64,000 nt of DNA from Flavobacteriaceae bacterium CG2_30_31_66 (GCA_001873065.1 MNYM01000035.1:1-64000); one strand, 5' to 3'. Numbered from the stretch's first letter, positions 25,685-36,922 are shown. Translations and numbers: made by a program. Notes: generated from the sequence alone by a model not told the origin.

Positions 25685-28600
25685 TTGCAAGAATCTTCAA
25701 CCTTTCAAGTGTATAATGCTTCAGCTGGAAGTGGAAAAACCTTTAAGCTTGTCAAAGAATATCTGAAAATTTTATTGAATTCTTCAGATATTTTTGCCTT
25801 CCAAAAAGTGTTGGCAATCACATTTACCAACAAAGCCGCTGGCGAAATGAAAGAACGTGTTTTGTCGAGTTTAAAGGCTTTTTCCGAAGGAAAAGACAAT
25901 GAGTTATTAAAAATTATTTTGAAAGAAATTGCAGTTGATAAAACCATTATTCAAATACGAAGCAAGAAAATTTTAGAAACAATTTTACAAAATTATTCCG
26001 CTTTTTCAATCACAACTATTGATAGTTTTACCCATAAAATCATCAAAAATTTTGCGTATGATTTGGGATTAACTCTCAATTTTGAAGTGGAAATGGACAC
26101 AGATTCATTACTTCATGAAGCTGTTGATGTATTGATTTCAAAAATTGGAACAGATAAAAAACTGACCGAAATTTTGATTGATTATTCTCTTGATAAAACA
26201 GATGAAGATTCTTCATGGGACATCACAAAAGAGCTAAATGAATTTTCATCAATTCTCTTGAAAGAGGAAGATGCTAAACATTTTAAAAATCTTGAAAGCA
26301 AAACGTTAGATGATTTTTATGAATTAAAAAACAAGTTGACTGTTAAAAATAAGCACATTGAAAAACAATTCAATAAATTGGCTGATGAGGTACTTTTATT
26401 GATTCAAAATAATAATTTGACTGATGATGATTTTAGCTATTCAGATTATCCAAATCATTTTAAGAAACTAAAAAATTCAAATTTTGACACGCTCAATTTT
26501 GAAGGACGTTTGCATAAAAATATCGAAAGTCAAAAAAATCTTTATGGAGGAAAAGCATCATCAACAGCAAAAAATACTTTGGATGAATTGAAAGAAATAT
26601 TTTCTGAATATTATTTTCTTTCTAAAGAATTGGCTAATCGATTTTTGGCTGATTATAAAGTTCATAAACTTGCACTAAAAAGTATCATTCCTTTAGCAGT
26701 TCTGAACAACATCAATCAAGAGTTGGAAACCATCAAAATTGAAAATAATATTCGTTTAAATGCGGAGTTCAATCAGCTAATTTCTGACAAAATCAAAGAC
26801 CAACCAGCGCCGTTTATTTACGAACGAATTGGTCAGCGTTTTCAAAATTATTTTATTGATGAAATGCAAGACACATCAATTTTACAATGGCAAAATTTGA
26901 TTCCTTTAATAGAAAATGCATTGTCGCAAGAACAGGGAAGTTTATTGTTGGTTGGTGATGGAAAACAAGCAATTTATAGATGGAGAGGAGGAAAAGCATC
27001 ACAATTTATCAATTTAGGAAGTGAACATTTTCAGCCATTTCAAGTGAAAAAATCACTTCACAGTTTAGAAACGAACTATCGAAGTTATGACGAAATCGTT
27101 CATTTTAATAATTCTTTTTTCACATTTTTAGGAGATTTTTTGGCAAATGAGTCTTATAAGAACTTGTTTCTAGAAGGAAATAGTCAACAAGAAAATAAGA
27201 AAAAAGGCGGATTTGTAAGTATTTCTTTTATGGAAAAAGAGCAAGTTGAGGATGAATTTGAAAATGAAAATCAAACTGAATCTAAAAAATCTAACTATCC
27301 AAAATATGTTTTTAAGAAAATTAATGAATTAAAAGAGCAATTTTCTTTGAATGAAATTTGTGTATTGACACGCACAAAAAAAGACGGAATTGAGATTGCG
27401 AATTTTTTACAAGAAAAAAACATTCCTATTATTTCATCAGAAACGTTATTGATAAAAAACAATGAAAAAGTGGCATTTATTGTTAATCTTTTGAAAATGA
27501 TTCAAAATCCCGAAGATGAAGAAACGCGTTTTGAATTTTTATATTTTTTACACCAACATTTATCAATAAAAATAAGTAAACACGAATTTTTTGACAGCTT
27601 TATAAAATCATCTAATAATCATATATTCAGACGTTTAAAAGAATTCAATATTACTTTTGACGAAATTACATTCCAGCAATTTTCTTTCTATGAAAAAATA
27701 GAGGAAATCATTCGTAGTTTTCATCTTACAAACTCTTCAGATGCCTATATTCAATACTTTTTGGATGTTATTTTAGAGCAACAAAACAAAGGAAATGATA
27801 GTGCTGGTTTTTTAGAATTTTGGGAAATCAAAAAAGAATCTTTGAGTATTGTTGCCCCAGAAAGTTCAAATGCAGTGCAAATAATGACCATCCACAAATC
27901 AAAAGGATTGGAATTCCTTGTGGTGCTTTTTCCTTGTGATGTAGATATTTATAAACAAATAAAACCTAAAGTTTGGCTCGATAATTTGCCAGAAATGTAT
28001 CAGCCTTTTTCAGAATTATTAGTGGATTATAAAAATGACTTTCAATTTATAAATAGCACATCATTAGCTATTTACAATCATCAAAGAGAAGAATTAGAGT
28101 TGGATAATTTTAATCTTTTATATGTAGCTTTGACAAGAGCAGTTGAGCAATTACACATTATTACAGGAAATAAATTACCAAAACACGAAAAAGAAAAGCC
28201 AACAGTTTTTTCTAGTTTTTTTGTTGATTTTTTGAAACGACAAAATCATTGGAAAGAAGGTGTTTTAGATTATAGTTTTGGACAAAAACTTAGAGCTAGC
28301 CATCAAAAAAAAGAAATGGTAACTTCAGTAATTCATCAAAAATTTATTTCAATTCCTTGGAAAGAACAAAACTTAGTATTGCTGGCAAGTGCTTCAAAAT
28401 TGTGGGATACAGCTCAAGGAAAAGCCATTGAATTTGGAAATTTAATTCATGAAATGTTGTCAAAGATTATTAGTTTTAAAGAGGTAGAAAAAGTTTTGAA
28501 TTCTTATTTAAAAGAAGGTTATGTATCTGAAATTGAAAAAGAAACCATCAGAAAAACAATCGATTCAATAGTATTTCATCCAAGTTTGCATCAATATTTT

Positions 28601-28861
28601 TCTGAAGATGTCATTGTTTTTAATGAAAGAGAAATAGTTAATTCTGAAAAACAAATCATCATTCCTGACAGATTGGTTTTTAAAAATAATTATGAGGTTG
28701 TAATTATTGACTATAAGACAGGAAATCAAATTCCTGAACATCAACAACAACTCTCAAAATATGAAAATGTTTTAAAAACTATGAATCTAAGAGTTCAAGA
28801 AAAATTACTTATTTATATAGGTCAAAAAATTGAAGTTGTGAAAGTTGATGAAAGAGTTTGA
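25685..28861 (+). CDS. UvrD-like helicase/nuclease, AddA/RecB type
   Basis: A 1058-residue double-strand-break-processing enzyme. The UvrD helicase core has Walker A NASAGSGKTF (11-20), the Walker B variant FIDEMQDTSILQW (DEFQDT in most members), DGKQAIYRWRGG, MTIHKSKGLEF and LYVALTRA. A PD-(D/E)XK nuclease domain closes the protein (FGNLIHEML..., PDRLVF, then IIDYKTGNQ). The start is a TTG (MQESSTFQVYNAS) with no better ATG. AddA works with AddB, usually encoded alongside, but the neighbours here are a ZIP transporter and kbl, so the partner lies elsewhere or is missing. Confidence 0.88.
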   Translation: MQESSTFQVYNASAGSGKTFKLVKEYLKILLNSSDIFAFQKVLAITFTNKAAGEMKERVLSSLKAFSEGKDNELLKIILKEIAVDKTIIQIRSKKILETILQNYSAFSITTIDSFTHKIIKNFAYDLGLTLNFEVEMDTDSLLHEAVDVLISKIGTDKKLTEILIDYSLDKTDEDSSWDITKELNEFSSILLKEEDAKHFKNLESKTLDDFYELKNKLTVKNKHIEKQFNKLADEVLLLIQNNNLTDDDFSYSDYPNHFKKLKNSNFDTLNFEGRLHKNIESQKNLYGGKASSTAKNTLDELKEIFSEYYFLSKELANRFLADYKVHKLALKSIIPLAVLNNINQELETIKIENNIRLNAEFNQLISDKIKDQPAPFIYERIGQRFQNYFIDEMQDTSILQWQNLIPLIENALSQEQGSLLLVGDGKQAIYRWRGGKASQFINLGSEHFQPFQVKKSLHSLETNYRSYDEIVHFNNSFFTFLGDFLANESYKNLFLEGNSQQENKKKGGFVSISFMEKEQVEDEFENENQTESKKSNYPKYVFKKINELKEQFSLNEICVLTRTKKDGIEIANFLQEKNIPIISSETLLIKNNEKVAFIVNLLKMIQNPEDEETRFEFLYFLHQHLSIKISKHEFFDSFIKSSNNHIFRRLKEFNITFDEITFQQFSFYEKIEEIIRSFHLTNSSDAYIQYFLDVILEQQNKGNDSAGFLEFWEIKKESLSIVAPESSNAVQIMTIHKSKGLEFLVVLFPCDVDIYKQIKPKVWLDNLPEMYQPFSELLVDYKNDFQFINSTSLAIYNHQREELELDNFNLLYVALTRAVEQLHIITGNKLPKHEKEKPTVFSSFFVDFLKRQNHWKEGVLDYSFGQKLRASHQKKEMVTSVIHQKFISIPWKEQNLVLLASASKLWDTAQGKAIEFGNLIHEMLSKIISFKEVEKVLNSYLKEGYVSEIEKETIRKTIDSIVFHPSLHQYFSEDVIVFNEREIVNSEKQIIIPDRLVFKNNYEVVIIDYKTGNQIPEHQQQLSKYENVLKTMNLRVQEKLLIYIGQKIEVVKVDERV

Positions 28862-28876
28862 AACTTTGTAACTTTG
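28844..28876 (+). promoter_or_regulatory. Candidate promoter of kbl
   Basis: GTTG at 28844-28847, a 21-bp spacer and TAACTTTG at 28869-28876, overlapping the end of the helicase gene. The -7 box is a full match to TAnnTTTG; the -33 box is imperfect. Confidence 0.45.
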
Positions 28877-28897
28877 TATCATTAAAAGCAATAAATT

Positions 28898-30091
28898 ATG
28901 TTTGGAAAAATAAAAGAAACACTTCAAGACGAAATCCAACAATTAAAAGACAATGGATTGTTTAAATCCGAACGCATCATAACCTCTCCGCAAGATGCTG
29001 TTATCAAAATTTCAACAGGTGAAGAGGTAATTAATTTTTGTGCCAATAATTATTTAGGATTGTCAAATCATCCAGATGTGATTCAAGCTGCAAAAAATGC
29101 TTTAGATTCTCACGGATTTGGCATGTCGTCAGTACGTTTTATTTGCGGAACTCAGGATATTCATAAGCAATTAGAAAAAAAAATTGCCGATTTTTATAAG
29201 ACAGAAGATACCATTTTATACGCAGCAGCTTTTGACGCAAATGGTGGAGTTTTCGAACCATTATTCACACAAGATGATGCCATTATTTCAGATAGTTTAA
29301 ATCATGCTTCAATCATTGACGGAGTTCGATTGTGCAAAGCAGTACGTTATCGTTATGAAAATAACAATATGAATTCATTAGAAGAACAGTTAATTGAAGC
29401 AAATAAGAAGAATCATCGTTTTAAAATTATTGTCACAGATGGTGTTTTTTCAATGGATGGAATTGTTGCAAAATTGGATGAAATTTGTGATTTGGCTGAT
29501 AATTATGATGCTTTGGTGATGGTTGATGAATGTCATGCAGCAGGAATTATCGGAAAAACAGGTAGAGGAACTGTGGAACTGAAAAATGTAATGGGCAGAG
29601 TTGACATTGTTACGGGCACTTTAGGAAAAGCGTTGGGTGGTGCAATGGGGGGATACACCACAGGAAAAAAAGAGATTATTGAAATTTTAAGACAAAAATC
29701 AAGACCTTATTTATTTTCAAACTCGCTAGCACCAGCCATTGTAGGCGCTTCACTAAAAGTGTTTGATTTGATTTCTGATGATACAACATTTAGAGACAAG
29801 CTAGCCTGGAACACGAACTATTTTAGAACTGAAATGGAAAGAGCAGGTTTTGATCTGGTTGGAGCAGATGCAGCAATTGTTCCCGTAATGTTATATGATG
29901 CAAAATTATCACAAACAATGGCAAATAAATTATTGAAAGAAGGAATTTATGTAATAGGATTCTTTTTTCCAGTTGTTCCTAAAGAAAAAGCACGAATTCG
30001 AGTACAATTGTCCGCGGCACATGACAAAATTCATCTAGATAAAGCAATAAACGCCTTTAAAAAAATAGGTAAAACACTGAATGTTATATAG
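28898..30091 (+). CDS. kbl: Glycine C-acetyltransferase (2-amino-3-ketobutyrate CoA ligase)
   Basis: A 397-residue PLP enzyme of the alpha-oxoamine synthase group. It cleaves 2-amino-3-ketobutyrate with CoA to glycine and acetyl-CoA, the second step of threonine degradation. The PLP-binding lysine is Lys244 in VTGTLGKALGGAMGG; VDECHAAG carries the Asp that contacts the pyridine ring. Threonine dehydrogenase is not adjacent. The length and the NFCANNYLGLSNHP start are typical of Kbl rather than BioF or HemA, which differ in these segments. Confidence 0.93.
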   Translation: MFGKIKETLQDEIQQLKDNGLFKSERIITSPQDAVIKISTGEEVINFCANNYLGLSNHPDVIQAAKNALDSHGFGMSSVRFICGTQDIHKQLEKKIADFYKTEDTILYAAAFDANGGVFEPLFTQDDAIISDSLNHASIIDGVRLCKAVRYRYENNNMNSLEEQLIEANKKNHRFKIIVTDGVFSMDGIVAKLDEICDLADNYDALVMVDECHAAGIIGKTGRGTVELKNVMGRVDIVTGTLGKALGGAMGGYTTGKKEIIEILRQKSRPYLFSNSLAPAIVGASLKVFDLISDDTTFRDKLAWNTNYFRTEMERAGFDLVGADAAIVPVMLYDAKLSQTMANKLLKEGIYVIGFFFPVVPKEKARIRVQLSAAHDKIHLDKAINAFKKIGKTLNVI

Positions 30092-30138
30092 ATTTTAAAA
30101 AAAAACTTGCAATTTCTTTAAGATTTCGTAGATTTGTC

Positions 30139-30169
30139 TTTGTGGATAAGTTTTAACAACTTACTTTTG
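30139..30169 (+). promoter_or_regulatory. Promoter of the ompA-like gene
   Basis: TTTG at 30139-30142, a 19-bp spacer, TACTTTTG at 30162-30169: an exact match to TTTG-N19-TAnnTTTG. It leaves a leader of roughly 33 nt before the ATG at 30209. Confidence 0.75.
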
Positions 30170-30208
30170 CAAGTAATAAAAACGAACTTTAATTTAAAAA
30201 ATTTGATA

Positions 30209-31567
30209 ATGAAACGATTAAAATTAGCCGTACTAGCTTTGTTTACTTTAGTAACAATTAGCAGCGCAAATGCACAAGATGAAAACAATCCATGGGCGAT
30301 TGGTTTTGGTGTAAATATAGTAGATTTTTACGATGGAACCAATTTTACTGACCAAATGAAAGATTTATTAGGTAGCTCAGACTGGAATTTTTTACCATCT
30401 ATTTCAAGAATTACAGCTGAAAAATATTTAGAAAAAGGTTTCTCTTTGCAATTTGCAGGATCATTAAATAAAATAACTCATGTTAAATTTGAAAATGATT
30501 CAGACTTTCTTTACTACAATTTAGGATTGAATGTGAAGTATGATTTAAACAATCTTATAGGAGAAACATCATGGTTTGATCCTTTTGTTTATTTAGGTGG
30601 TACTTATGTCTCTGCTGATTCTAACAATGAAGGAATGCTGAATGTAGGTTTGGGTTTCAACTCTTGGTTTAACGAAAATATAGGATTGAGTTTCCAAACA
30701 GGAACTCTAAAAGGTTTTTCTGATAACGTACAAGATCATTATCAATCTTCTTTAGGTATTGTTATTAAATTTGGAGGAAAAGATACTGACGGGGATGGTA
30801 TTTATGATAAAAATGATGCTTGCCCAGAGGTTGCTGGTTTAAAAGAATTTAATGGTTGTCCAGATTCTGATGGAGATGGTATTAAAGATTCTGATGATGC
30901 TTGTCCAAATGTTGCTGGTTTAGCTTCAATGAACGGTTGTCCAGATACAGATGGAGATGGTATTGCTGATAAAGACGATATGTGTCCTAACGAAAAAGGT
31001 ACTAAAGCTAATAACGGATGTCCAGATACTGATGGAGATGGAGTTGTTGATAAAAATGACAAATGCCCTTCTGTAGCAGGTCCTGCTGCAAATGGTGGTT
31101 GCCCATGGCCAGATACAGATGGAGATGGCGTTCTTGACAAAGATGATAAATGTCCTAAAGAAGTTGGTCCTGCATCAAATAATGGTTGTCCAGATGAAGT
31201 TATCTCTAAAGATGCTGAAGATTCAGTTGGAGAATTTGCAAAACAAATTTTATTTAACTCAGGTAGATCTGAATTCAAACCAGGTGTAACAGAAAAATTA
31301 GATGGTATTGTTGAGGTAATGAACAAATATTCAAAAGCCAATTTTGTAATTGAAGGTCACACTGATAGTGATGGTTCTGCCGCACTAAACTCAAAACTTT
31401 CAAAACAAAGAGCTATGGCTGTTAGAGATTATTTAGTAAGAAAAGGTATTGCAACTACACGTTTAGATGCTCAAGGTTTTGGCGAAGGTCAACCAATCGC
31501 TTCAAATAAAACTGCAGAAGGAAAAGCTCAAAACAGAAGGGTAATTGTAAAAGTTACAAACAAATAG
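30209..31567 (+). CDS. OmpA family outer-membrane protein with thrombospondin-type-3 repeats
   Basis: A 452-residue protein. The ORF is open upstream, but the ATG at 30209 gives the signal peptide [20 protein letters not shown]. Residues about 25-190 form an eight-stranded barrel. About 195-330 hold six calcium-binding TSP3 repeats ([16 protein letters not shown] with CP pairs). The C-terminal OmpA domain contains the peptidoglycan-binding [19 protein letters not shown]. It tethers the outer membrane to the cell wall and is typically among the most abundant proteins of flavobacteria. An exact consensus promoter and a terminator frame it as a single gene. Confidence 0.94.
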   Translation: MKRLKLAVLALFTLVTISSANAQDENNPWAIGFGVNIVDFYDGTNFTDQMKDLLGSSDWNFLPSISRITAEKYLEKGFSLQFAGSLNKITHVKFENDSDFLYYNLGLNVKYDLNNLIGETSWFDPFVYLGGTYVSADSNNEGMLNVGLGFNSWFNENIGLSFQTGTLKGFSDNVQDHYQSSLGIVIKFGGKDTDGDGIYDKNDACPEVAGLKEFNGCPDSDGDGIKDSDDACPNVAGLASMNGCPDTDGDGIADKDDMCPNEKGTKANNGCPDTDGDGVVDKNDKCPSVAGPAANGGCPWPDTDGDGVLDKDDKCPKEVGPASNNGCPDEVISKDAEDSVGEFAKQILFNSGRSEFKPGVTEKLDGIVEVMNKYSKANFVIEGHTDSDGSAALNSKLSKQRAMAVRDYLVRKGIATTRLDAQGFGEGQPIASNKTAEGKAQNRRVIVKVTNK

Positions 31568-31589
31568 TATTTAGTATTATATTTTTTAT

Positions 31590-31622
31590 AACCTCATCAA
31601 GTTACATTGGTGAGGTTTTTTT
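31590..31622 (+). terminator. Terminator of the ompA-like gene
   Basis: Hairpin with arms ACCTCA / TGAGGT, continuing with weaker pairing, followed by seven T. Located 22 bp after the stop codon. Confidence 0.75.
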
Positions 31623-31646
31623 GTAGAACTAAATTTAAAAATATTC

Positions 31647-31677
31647 TTTAAAATTAAACACAAAACAATTACCTTTG
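31647..31677 (+). promoter_or_regulatory. Promoter of atpDC
   Basis: TTTA at 31647-31650, a 19-bp spacer and TACCTTTG at 31670-31677. The -7 box is a full match; the -33 box has one change from TTTG. It leaves a leader of about 55 nt before atpD. Confidence 0.6.
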
Positions 31678-31695
31678 CAAACTAAAATTAAATAA

Positions 31696-33255
<1,560 letters not shown>

Positions 33256-33316
33256 TTTTAAATGTTGATTTTTAAGTAACTAAAAACCAACACTAAAAAC
33301 TAAAAACTATAAATAT

Positions 33317-33598
33317 ATGTTTTTAGAAATTGTAACACCGGAAGCTATTTTATTTTCATCAGAAGTTGATGCAGTATATGTACCTGGAATGGAGGGTGAG
33401 TTTCAAATGTTGAATCATCACGCTTCAATAGTATCAGTATTAAAAGCGGGGGAAATTAAAATAAGAGTAAAAAATTATAACATAAAAGAAAAATTTCAAG
33501 ATAAGTTTGTCAAAACAACTGATGGTAAATTAAGTTTGACAATTAATTCTGGAACTTTAGAATTAAGTGATAACAAGGCAATTATTTTAGCCGATTAA
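33317..33598 (+). CDS. atpC: ATP synthase F1 subunit epsilon (short form)
   Basis: A 93-residue subunit (MFLEIVTPEAILFSSEVDAV, then PGMEGEFQMLNHHASIVSVL). Only the N-terminal beta-sandwich domain is present. The C-terminal helical hairpin that inhibits ATPase activity in longer epsilons is absent, as usual in this phylum. It couples F1 to the rotor. Cotranscribed with atpD and closed by a strong terminator. Confidence 0.95.
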   Translation: MFLEIVTPEAILFSSEVDAVYVPGMEGEFQMLNHHASIVSVLKAGEIKIRVKNYNIKEKFQDKFVKTTDGKLSLTINSGTLELSDNKAIILAD

Positions 33599-33627
33599 AA
33601 ATTAGCAGTTTTATTAAAAAAAATATA

Positions 33628-33663
33628 AATCTCATAGTAATCATTACTTTGAGATTTTTTTTA
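33628..33663 (+). terminator. Terminator of atpDC
   Basis: Long hairpin with arms AATCTCAtAGTAA / TTACTtTGAGATT, followed by eight T, about 30 bp after the atpC stop. Confidence 0.85.
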
Positions 33664-33675
33664 ATACTAATAAAA

Positions 33676-33703
33676 AACACCTTTATAGTTAAAGGTGTTT
33701 TTT
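33676..33703. terminator. Second, bidirectional terminator
   Basis: AAACACCTTT-atagtt-AAAGGTGTTT followed by a T run, with A residues on the other side. It lies 13 bp beyond the first terminator and insulates the atp genes from the next unit. The roughly 190 bp after it hold no clear ORF or promoter. Confidence 0.8.
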
Positions 33704-33897
33704 TAGCAATTTTCCCAAGCGTAATCCTCATAAATAACAAATACAAAATTGCAACATCAAAATGAAATAATTTCAAGTGAAAACCCCCAAATTTACACCG
33801 GAAAAACACCCTAAAAAAAATAGTGATTATCCTTATTTTTTTTATTTTAATTATTATTATATTTAAAGTTTATCAATCATCCTTTAAATATTTTAAA

Positions 33898-34503
33898 ATG
33901 AGATACAATTTTTTTTCAATATTGATGCTTTTACTTCTTTTTATTTCTTGTAATCAAAGTTCAAAAAATCAACAGAATAAAGATTCTAATATTAGCTGTT
34001 ATCCAAATGATAGCAGACCCTCTCAGGCAATTTCGTATGAAGAAATGGCTGCAATGATGGATTCTTACAATACAGGTGCTAAAATAGAATTGGATAACTA
34101 TATGAAAAAAATTTCTAAGGGAAAAGATTCTGTTTCAACCATCTATAATTGGTATAAAATAGAGGATTTAAAACAATATATTGCTTATATTGAACGTATT
34201 TCAAAAGAAAAAAAAATTCCAGTTACTGGTTTTAGAATCTATCCAACCTCATATCCCTTAGATTATTCAATTGAAAAATTAAGAGGAAGGCTAACACTTA
34301 TTTTTACGCCAACTACAACATTTAATGGAAAAAATGATGTTGCTTTTGAACCTTTGTATTCTGAAATTGGAAAACCAGTAATGGTATCTAAATTTTTAGA
34401 TAAAATAAAGAAGAAAAAATCTAATCTATTAAAATCTACTGAAACTAGTACAGATTTCGAAAGTTCCTCTGCAAATAGAATTTTAACAAATCCACCAAAT
34501 TAA
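33898..34503 (+). CDS. Unrecognised lipoprotein preceding a two-component cluster
   Basis: A 201-residue protein. The ORF is open 75 nt further up, but the ATG at 33898 gives a clean lipoprotein signal (MRYNFFSILMLLLLFISCNQ). The mature part has CYPNDSRPSQAISYEEMAAM, then a helical middle and an RLTLIFTPTT strand near the end. No family recognised. Two bp separate it from the next gene, so it is the first gene of a four-gene unit with a membrane protein, histidine kinase and response regulator. A role as an envelope sensor or target is inference. Confidence 0.7.
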   Translation: MRYNFFSILMLLLLFISCNQSSKNQQNKDSNISCYPNDSRPSQAISYEEMAAMMDSYNTGAKIELDNYMKKISKGKDSVSTIYNWYKIEDLKQYIAYIERISKEKKIPVTGFRIYPTSYPLDYSIEKLRGRLTLIFTPTTTFNGKNDVAFEPLYSEIGKPVMVSKFLDKIKKKKSNLLKSTETSTDFESSSANRILTNPPN

Positions 34504-34505
34504 AG

Positions 34506-35132
34506 ATGTCAGATGATGGTTTACTAATTAAAGATATTGGAATTTATTTTCAATATATTTCCCTCATAATGTCATGTTTATATTTTAAAAAATATGAAAA
34601 AAGCACTTTTTATAAATATTTTATAATTTATTTTTTAAACATAGTAGTCATCAACACTATAATTACAATATGGTTTAAATTTGATAATCATTGGTTATAT
34701 GACATCTACACGTTTTTTGAATTTAATATTTTTGCTTTAATTTATTACCATTTGATTAAAGAAAAAAAGAAATTAAGAATTCTAATGATATTCGTCTTTA
34801 TTTTTAATGTGATTTATTTTAGTAGTTTTTATTTTTCATTTATAAATAGTATAGTCATACCTCTTGTTGGTGTTTTCAATAGCACATTTATTATTTTATA
34901 TTTTTCTGAACTTTTAAATTCTGATAAAATATTAAATTATACAAAACTTTTCCCTTTCTGGATGTCCGTAGGTTTTCTGTTATTTTATCTAACTTCTGTA
35001 CCTTTTTTTACGCTACTTTCACTAAATATGTTTGACAATAGGTTGATGTTTCCCATTATTTATTACCTTACGATTGTTTTTCATTTGGTTATAAATTATG
35101 GTTTGATAACATGCAACAAAATCAACAAATAA
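34506..35132 (+). CDS. Multi-helix membrane protein, possible sensor partner
   Basis: A 208-residue protein with about seven hydrophobic helices and little else (IGIYFQYISLIMSCLYF, FIIYFLNIVVINTIITIWF, IPLVGVFNSTFIILYF and others). No family recognised. It overlaps the following histidine kinase gene by 22 bp, so the two are likely coupled in translation. As the kinase has no input domain of its own, this protein may be the sensing part; this is inference from context. No substrate-binding motif is visible. Confidence 0.65.
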   Translation: MSDDGLLIKDIGIYFQYISLIMSCLYFKKYEKSTFYKYFIIYFLNIVVINTIITIWFKFDNHWLYDIYTFFEFNIFALIYYHLIKEKKKLRILMIFVFIFNVIYFSSFYFSFINSIVIPLVGVFNSTFIILYFSELLNSDKILNYTKLFPFWMSVGFLLFYLTSVPFFTLLSLNMFDNRLMFPIIYYLTIVFHLVINYGLITCNKINK

Positions 35133-35857
35133 TCCTCTTAATAACGACTTTATTAGTGCTTTTTATTGTGATTGCATTAATCATTTTATTCAGTGTTTTT
35201 CAAAAGAAAAAAAATTTATTGGTAGAAGAACGAAAAAAAAATAAAGAAAAATTTGAAAAAGAAATTATAGAAACACAAATTGAAATCAGAGAAGAAACTC
35301 TCAGAAATATCAGTTGGGAATTGCATGACAACATCGGACAATTGCTGACTTTGGCTAAAATTCAATTGCAAAATACTACCAAAGAAAATATTCAAGAAGT
35401 AACTGATACTATTACAAGAAGTCTCAATGAAGTTCGTGCTTTGTCGAAATTAATCAATCCTGAAGCTATTAAAAACATCAATTTATTGGATGCCGTTAAA
35501 TTAGAAATTGACCGATTTAATAGGTTACATTTTATAAAATCTAATCTTCAAGTCATTGGAAACCAAACTAAAATTGATGAAAAAGATTGTATTATTATAT
35601 TCAGAATTCTTCAAGAATTTTTTTCAAATACCATCAAACATTCAAAAGCAACAACATTGAAAGTAGTACTAACTTATACTACCGAATTTCTACAAATATC
35701 TGCTAGTGATAACGGAATTGGTTTTTCATCCGAAGAAAAAAAAGAAGGAATTGGATTGATAAATATTAAAAATAGGGCAAAATTAATTGGAGCTGAAATT
35801 CAATTTAAATCAGAAAAAAGCCAAGGAACCTCATTAAAAATACAATATAAATTATGA
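35111..35857 (+). CDS. Sensor histidine kinase, NarL/LytS-like (HisKA_3)
   Basis: A 248-residue kinase with one N-terminal membrane helix (about 8-30), a coiled-coil linker (31-66), the phosphoacceptor box ISWELHDNIGQLLTLAK with His72, and an ATPase domain with FFSNTIKHSKATT (N box), SDNGIGF (G1) and GIGLINIKNRAKLIGA. There is no periplasmic or PAS sensor domain. It overlaps both its neighbours: 22 bp with the membrane protein and ATGA with the response regulator. It should phosphorylate the regulator next to it. Confidence 0.9.
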   Translation: MQQNQQIILLITTLLVLFIVIALIILFSVFQKKKNLLVEERKKNKEKFEKEIIETQIEIREETLRNISWELHDNIGQLLTLAKIQLQNTTKENIQEVTDTITRSLNEVRALSKLINPEAIKNINLLDAVKLEIDRFNRLHFIKSNLQVIGNQTKIDEKDCIIIFRILQEFFSNTIKHSKATTLKVVLTYTTEFLQISASDNGIGFSSEEKKEGIGLINIKNRAKLIGAEIQFKSEKSQGTSLKIQYKL

Positions 35858-36498
35858 AAAAATATTCGGTAGTTGTTGTTGATGATCACACATTATTATC
35901 GCAAGCAATACAAACTATGGTAGATACTTTCGAAGATTTTAAAGTTTTATATACCTGTAAAAACGGTCAAGATTTGATGGATAAAATCTCAAAATCTGAC
36001 AAATCTCTCCCTGATGTAATTCTGATGGATGTAAAAATGCCCGTCATGAATGGTATTGAAGCAACAACATTAATTACCAAACACTTTCCCACAGTGCATG
36101 TTATTGCACTTTCTGTAGAAGATGATGATGCCATAATTCTCAAAATGTTAAAAGCAGGCGCAATTGGCTATTTGTTAAAAGATACTGAGAAAATTGTGCT
36201 TGAAAAAGCCCTTATTGAAATCGTTGAAAACGGTTTTTATCACACAAAAAATGTCACAAATTTATTGATGCAATCTATCAACGGATTTGTTGAAGAAGAA
36301 ATTATTCTAAAACCTCATGAAACTAAATTCTTAAGATTGGCTTGTTCAGAATTGACTTACAGAGAAATTGCAAAAGAAATGTCTTTAAGTCCAAAAACTA
36401 TTGACGGTTACAGAGATGCCCTATTTACCAAATTTAATGTCAAAAACAGGGTTGGTTTGGTGATATATGCCATAAAAAATAAAATTTACACTCTCTAA
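35854..36498 (+). CDS. LuxR/NarL family response regulator
   Basis: A 214-residue regulator. Receiver domain at 1-120 with the acidic pocket Asp10-Asp11 and phosphoacceptor Asp59 (VILMDVKMPVMNG). The C-terminal LuxR HTH has LTYREIAKEMSLSPKTIDGY followed by RDALFTKFNVKNRVGLV. Its start overlaps the kinase stop (ATGA). The target genes are not evident; autoregulation of the cluster from 33898 would be the first thing to test. Confidence 0.93.
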   Translation: MKKYSVVVVDDHTLLSQAIQTMVDTFEDFKVLYTCKNGQDLMDKISKSDKSLPDVILMDVKMPVMNGIEATTLITKHFPTVHVIALSVEDDDAIILKMLKAGAIGYLLKDTEKIVLEKALIEIVENGFYHTKNVTNLLMQSINGFVEEEIILKPHETKFLRLACSELTYREIAKEMSLSPKTIDGYRDALFTKFNVKNRVGLVIYAIKNKIYTL

Positions 36499-36518
36499 AA
36501 TTTATGTAAATTTGCAAC

Positions 36519-36914
36519 ATGGAAGAAACAAATAGACAAAGAAAAATTGCAGGAGTTTTGCAAAAAGACTTGGTGGATGTGTTGCAAAAAGCAGCACAAG
36601 ATGGAATGAAAGGCGTCATAATCTCTGTTTCGAAAGTAAGTGTAACTTCTGACTTGGGTGTTGCAAAAGTGTATTTAAGTATTTTTCCTTCAGAAAAAAG
36701 AGACGAAATTGTCAAAGGAGTGCAGTCAAACACGATTTTAATTCGTCATGAAATGGCACAAAGAACTCGAAATCAGTTGCGTAGAATGCCAGAATTAGTA
36801 TTTTTTGGTGATGACACATTAGATTATTTAGAAGAAATTGACAAATCATTAAATGGCGAAGACGAAAATCCTATCAAAAATCCAGAAATTTTACCAAGAC
36901 GTCAAAAAAGATAA
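36519..36914 (+). CDS. rbfA: 30S ribosome-binding factor A
   Basis: A 131-residue protein that binds immature 30S subunits and assists 16S rRNA 5'-end maturation and cold adaptation. It shows the family start ETNRQRKIAGVLQKDLVDVL and the KH-type core VSVTSDLGVAKVYLSIFPSE, ending in an RRMPELVFFGDDTLDYLEEI segment. A TAAATTTG box (36507-36514, with TTTA 18 bp upstream at 36485-36488) ends 4 bp before the ATG, so the message is probably leaderless. It is followed after 8 bp by the LolC/E-like gene. Confidence 0.94.
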   Translation: MEETNRQRKIAGVLQKDLVDVLQKAAQDGMKGVIISVSKVSVTSDLGVAKVYLSIFPSEKRDEIVKGVQSNTILIRHEMAQRTRNQLRRMPELVFFGDDTLDYLEEIDKSLNGEDENPIKNPEILPRRQKR

Positions 36915-36922
36915 AACCTATT

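Noticed and set aside
30780..31200. Regularly spaced DNA repeats in the ompA-like gene
   Set aside because: They encode the TSP3 calcium repeats of the protein and are diverged codon by codon; there are no spacers, so this is not a CRISPR array.
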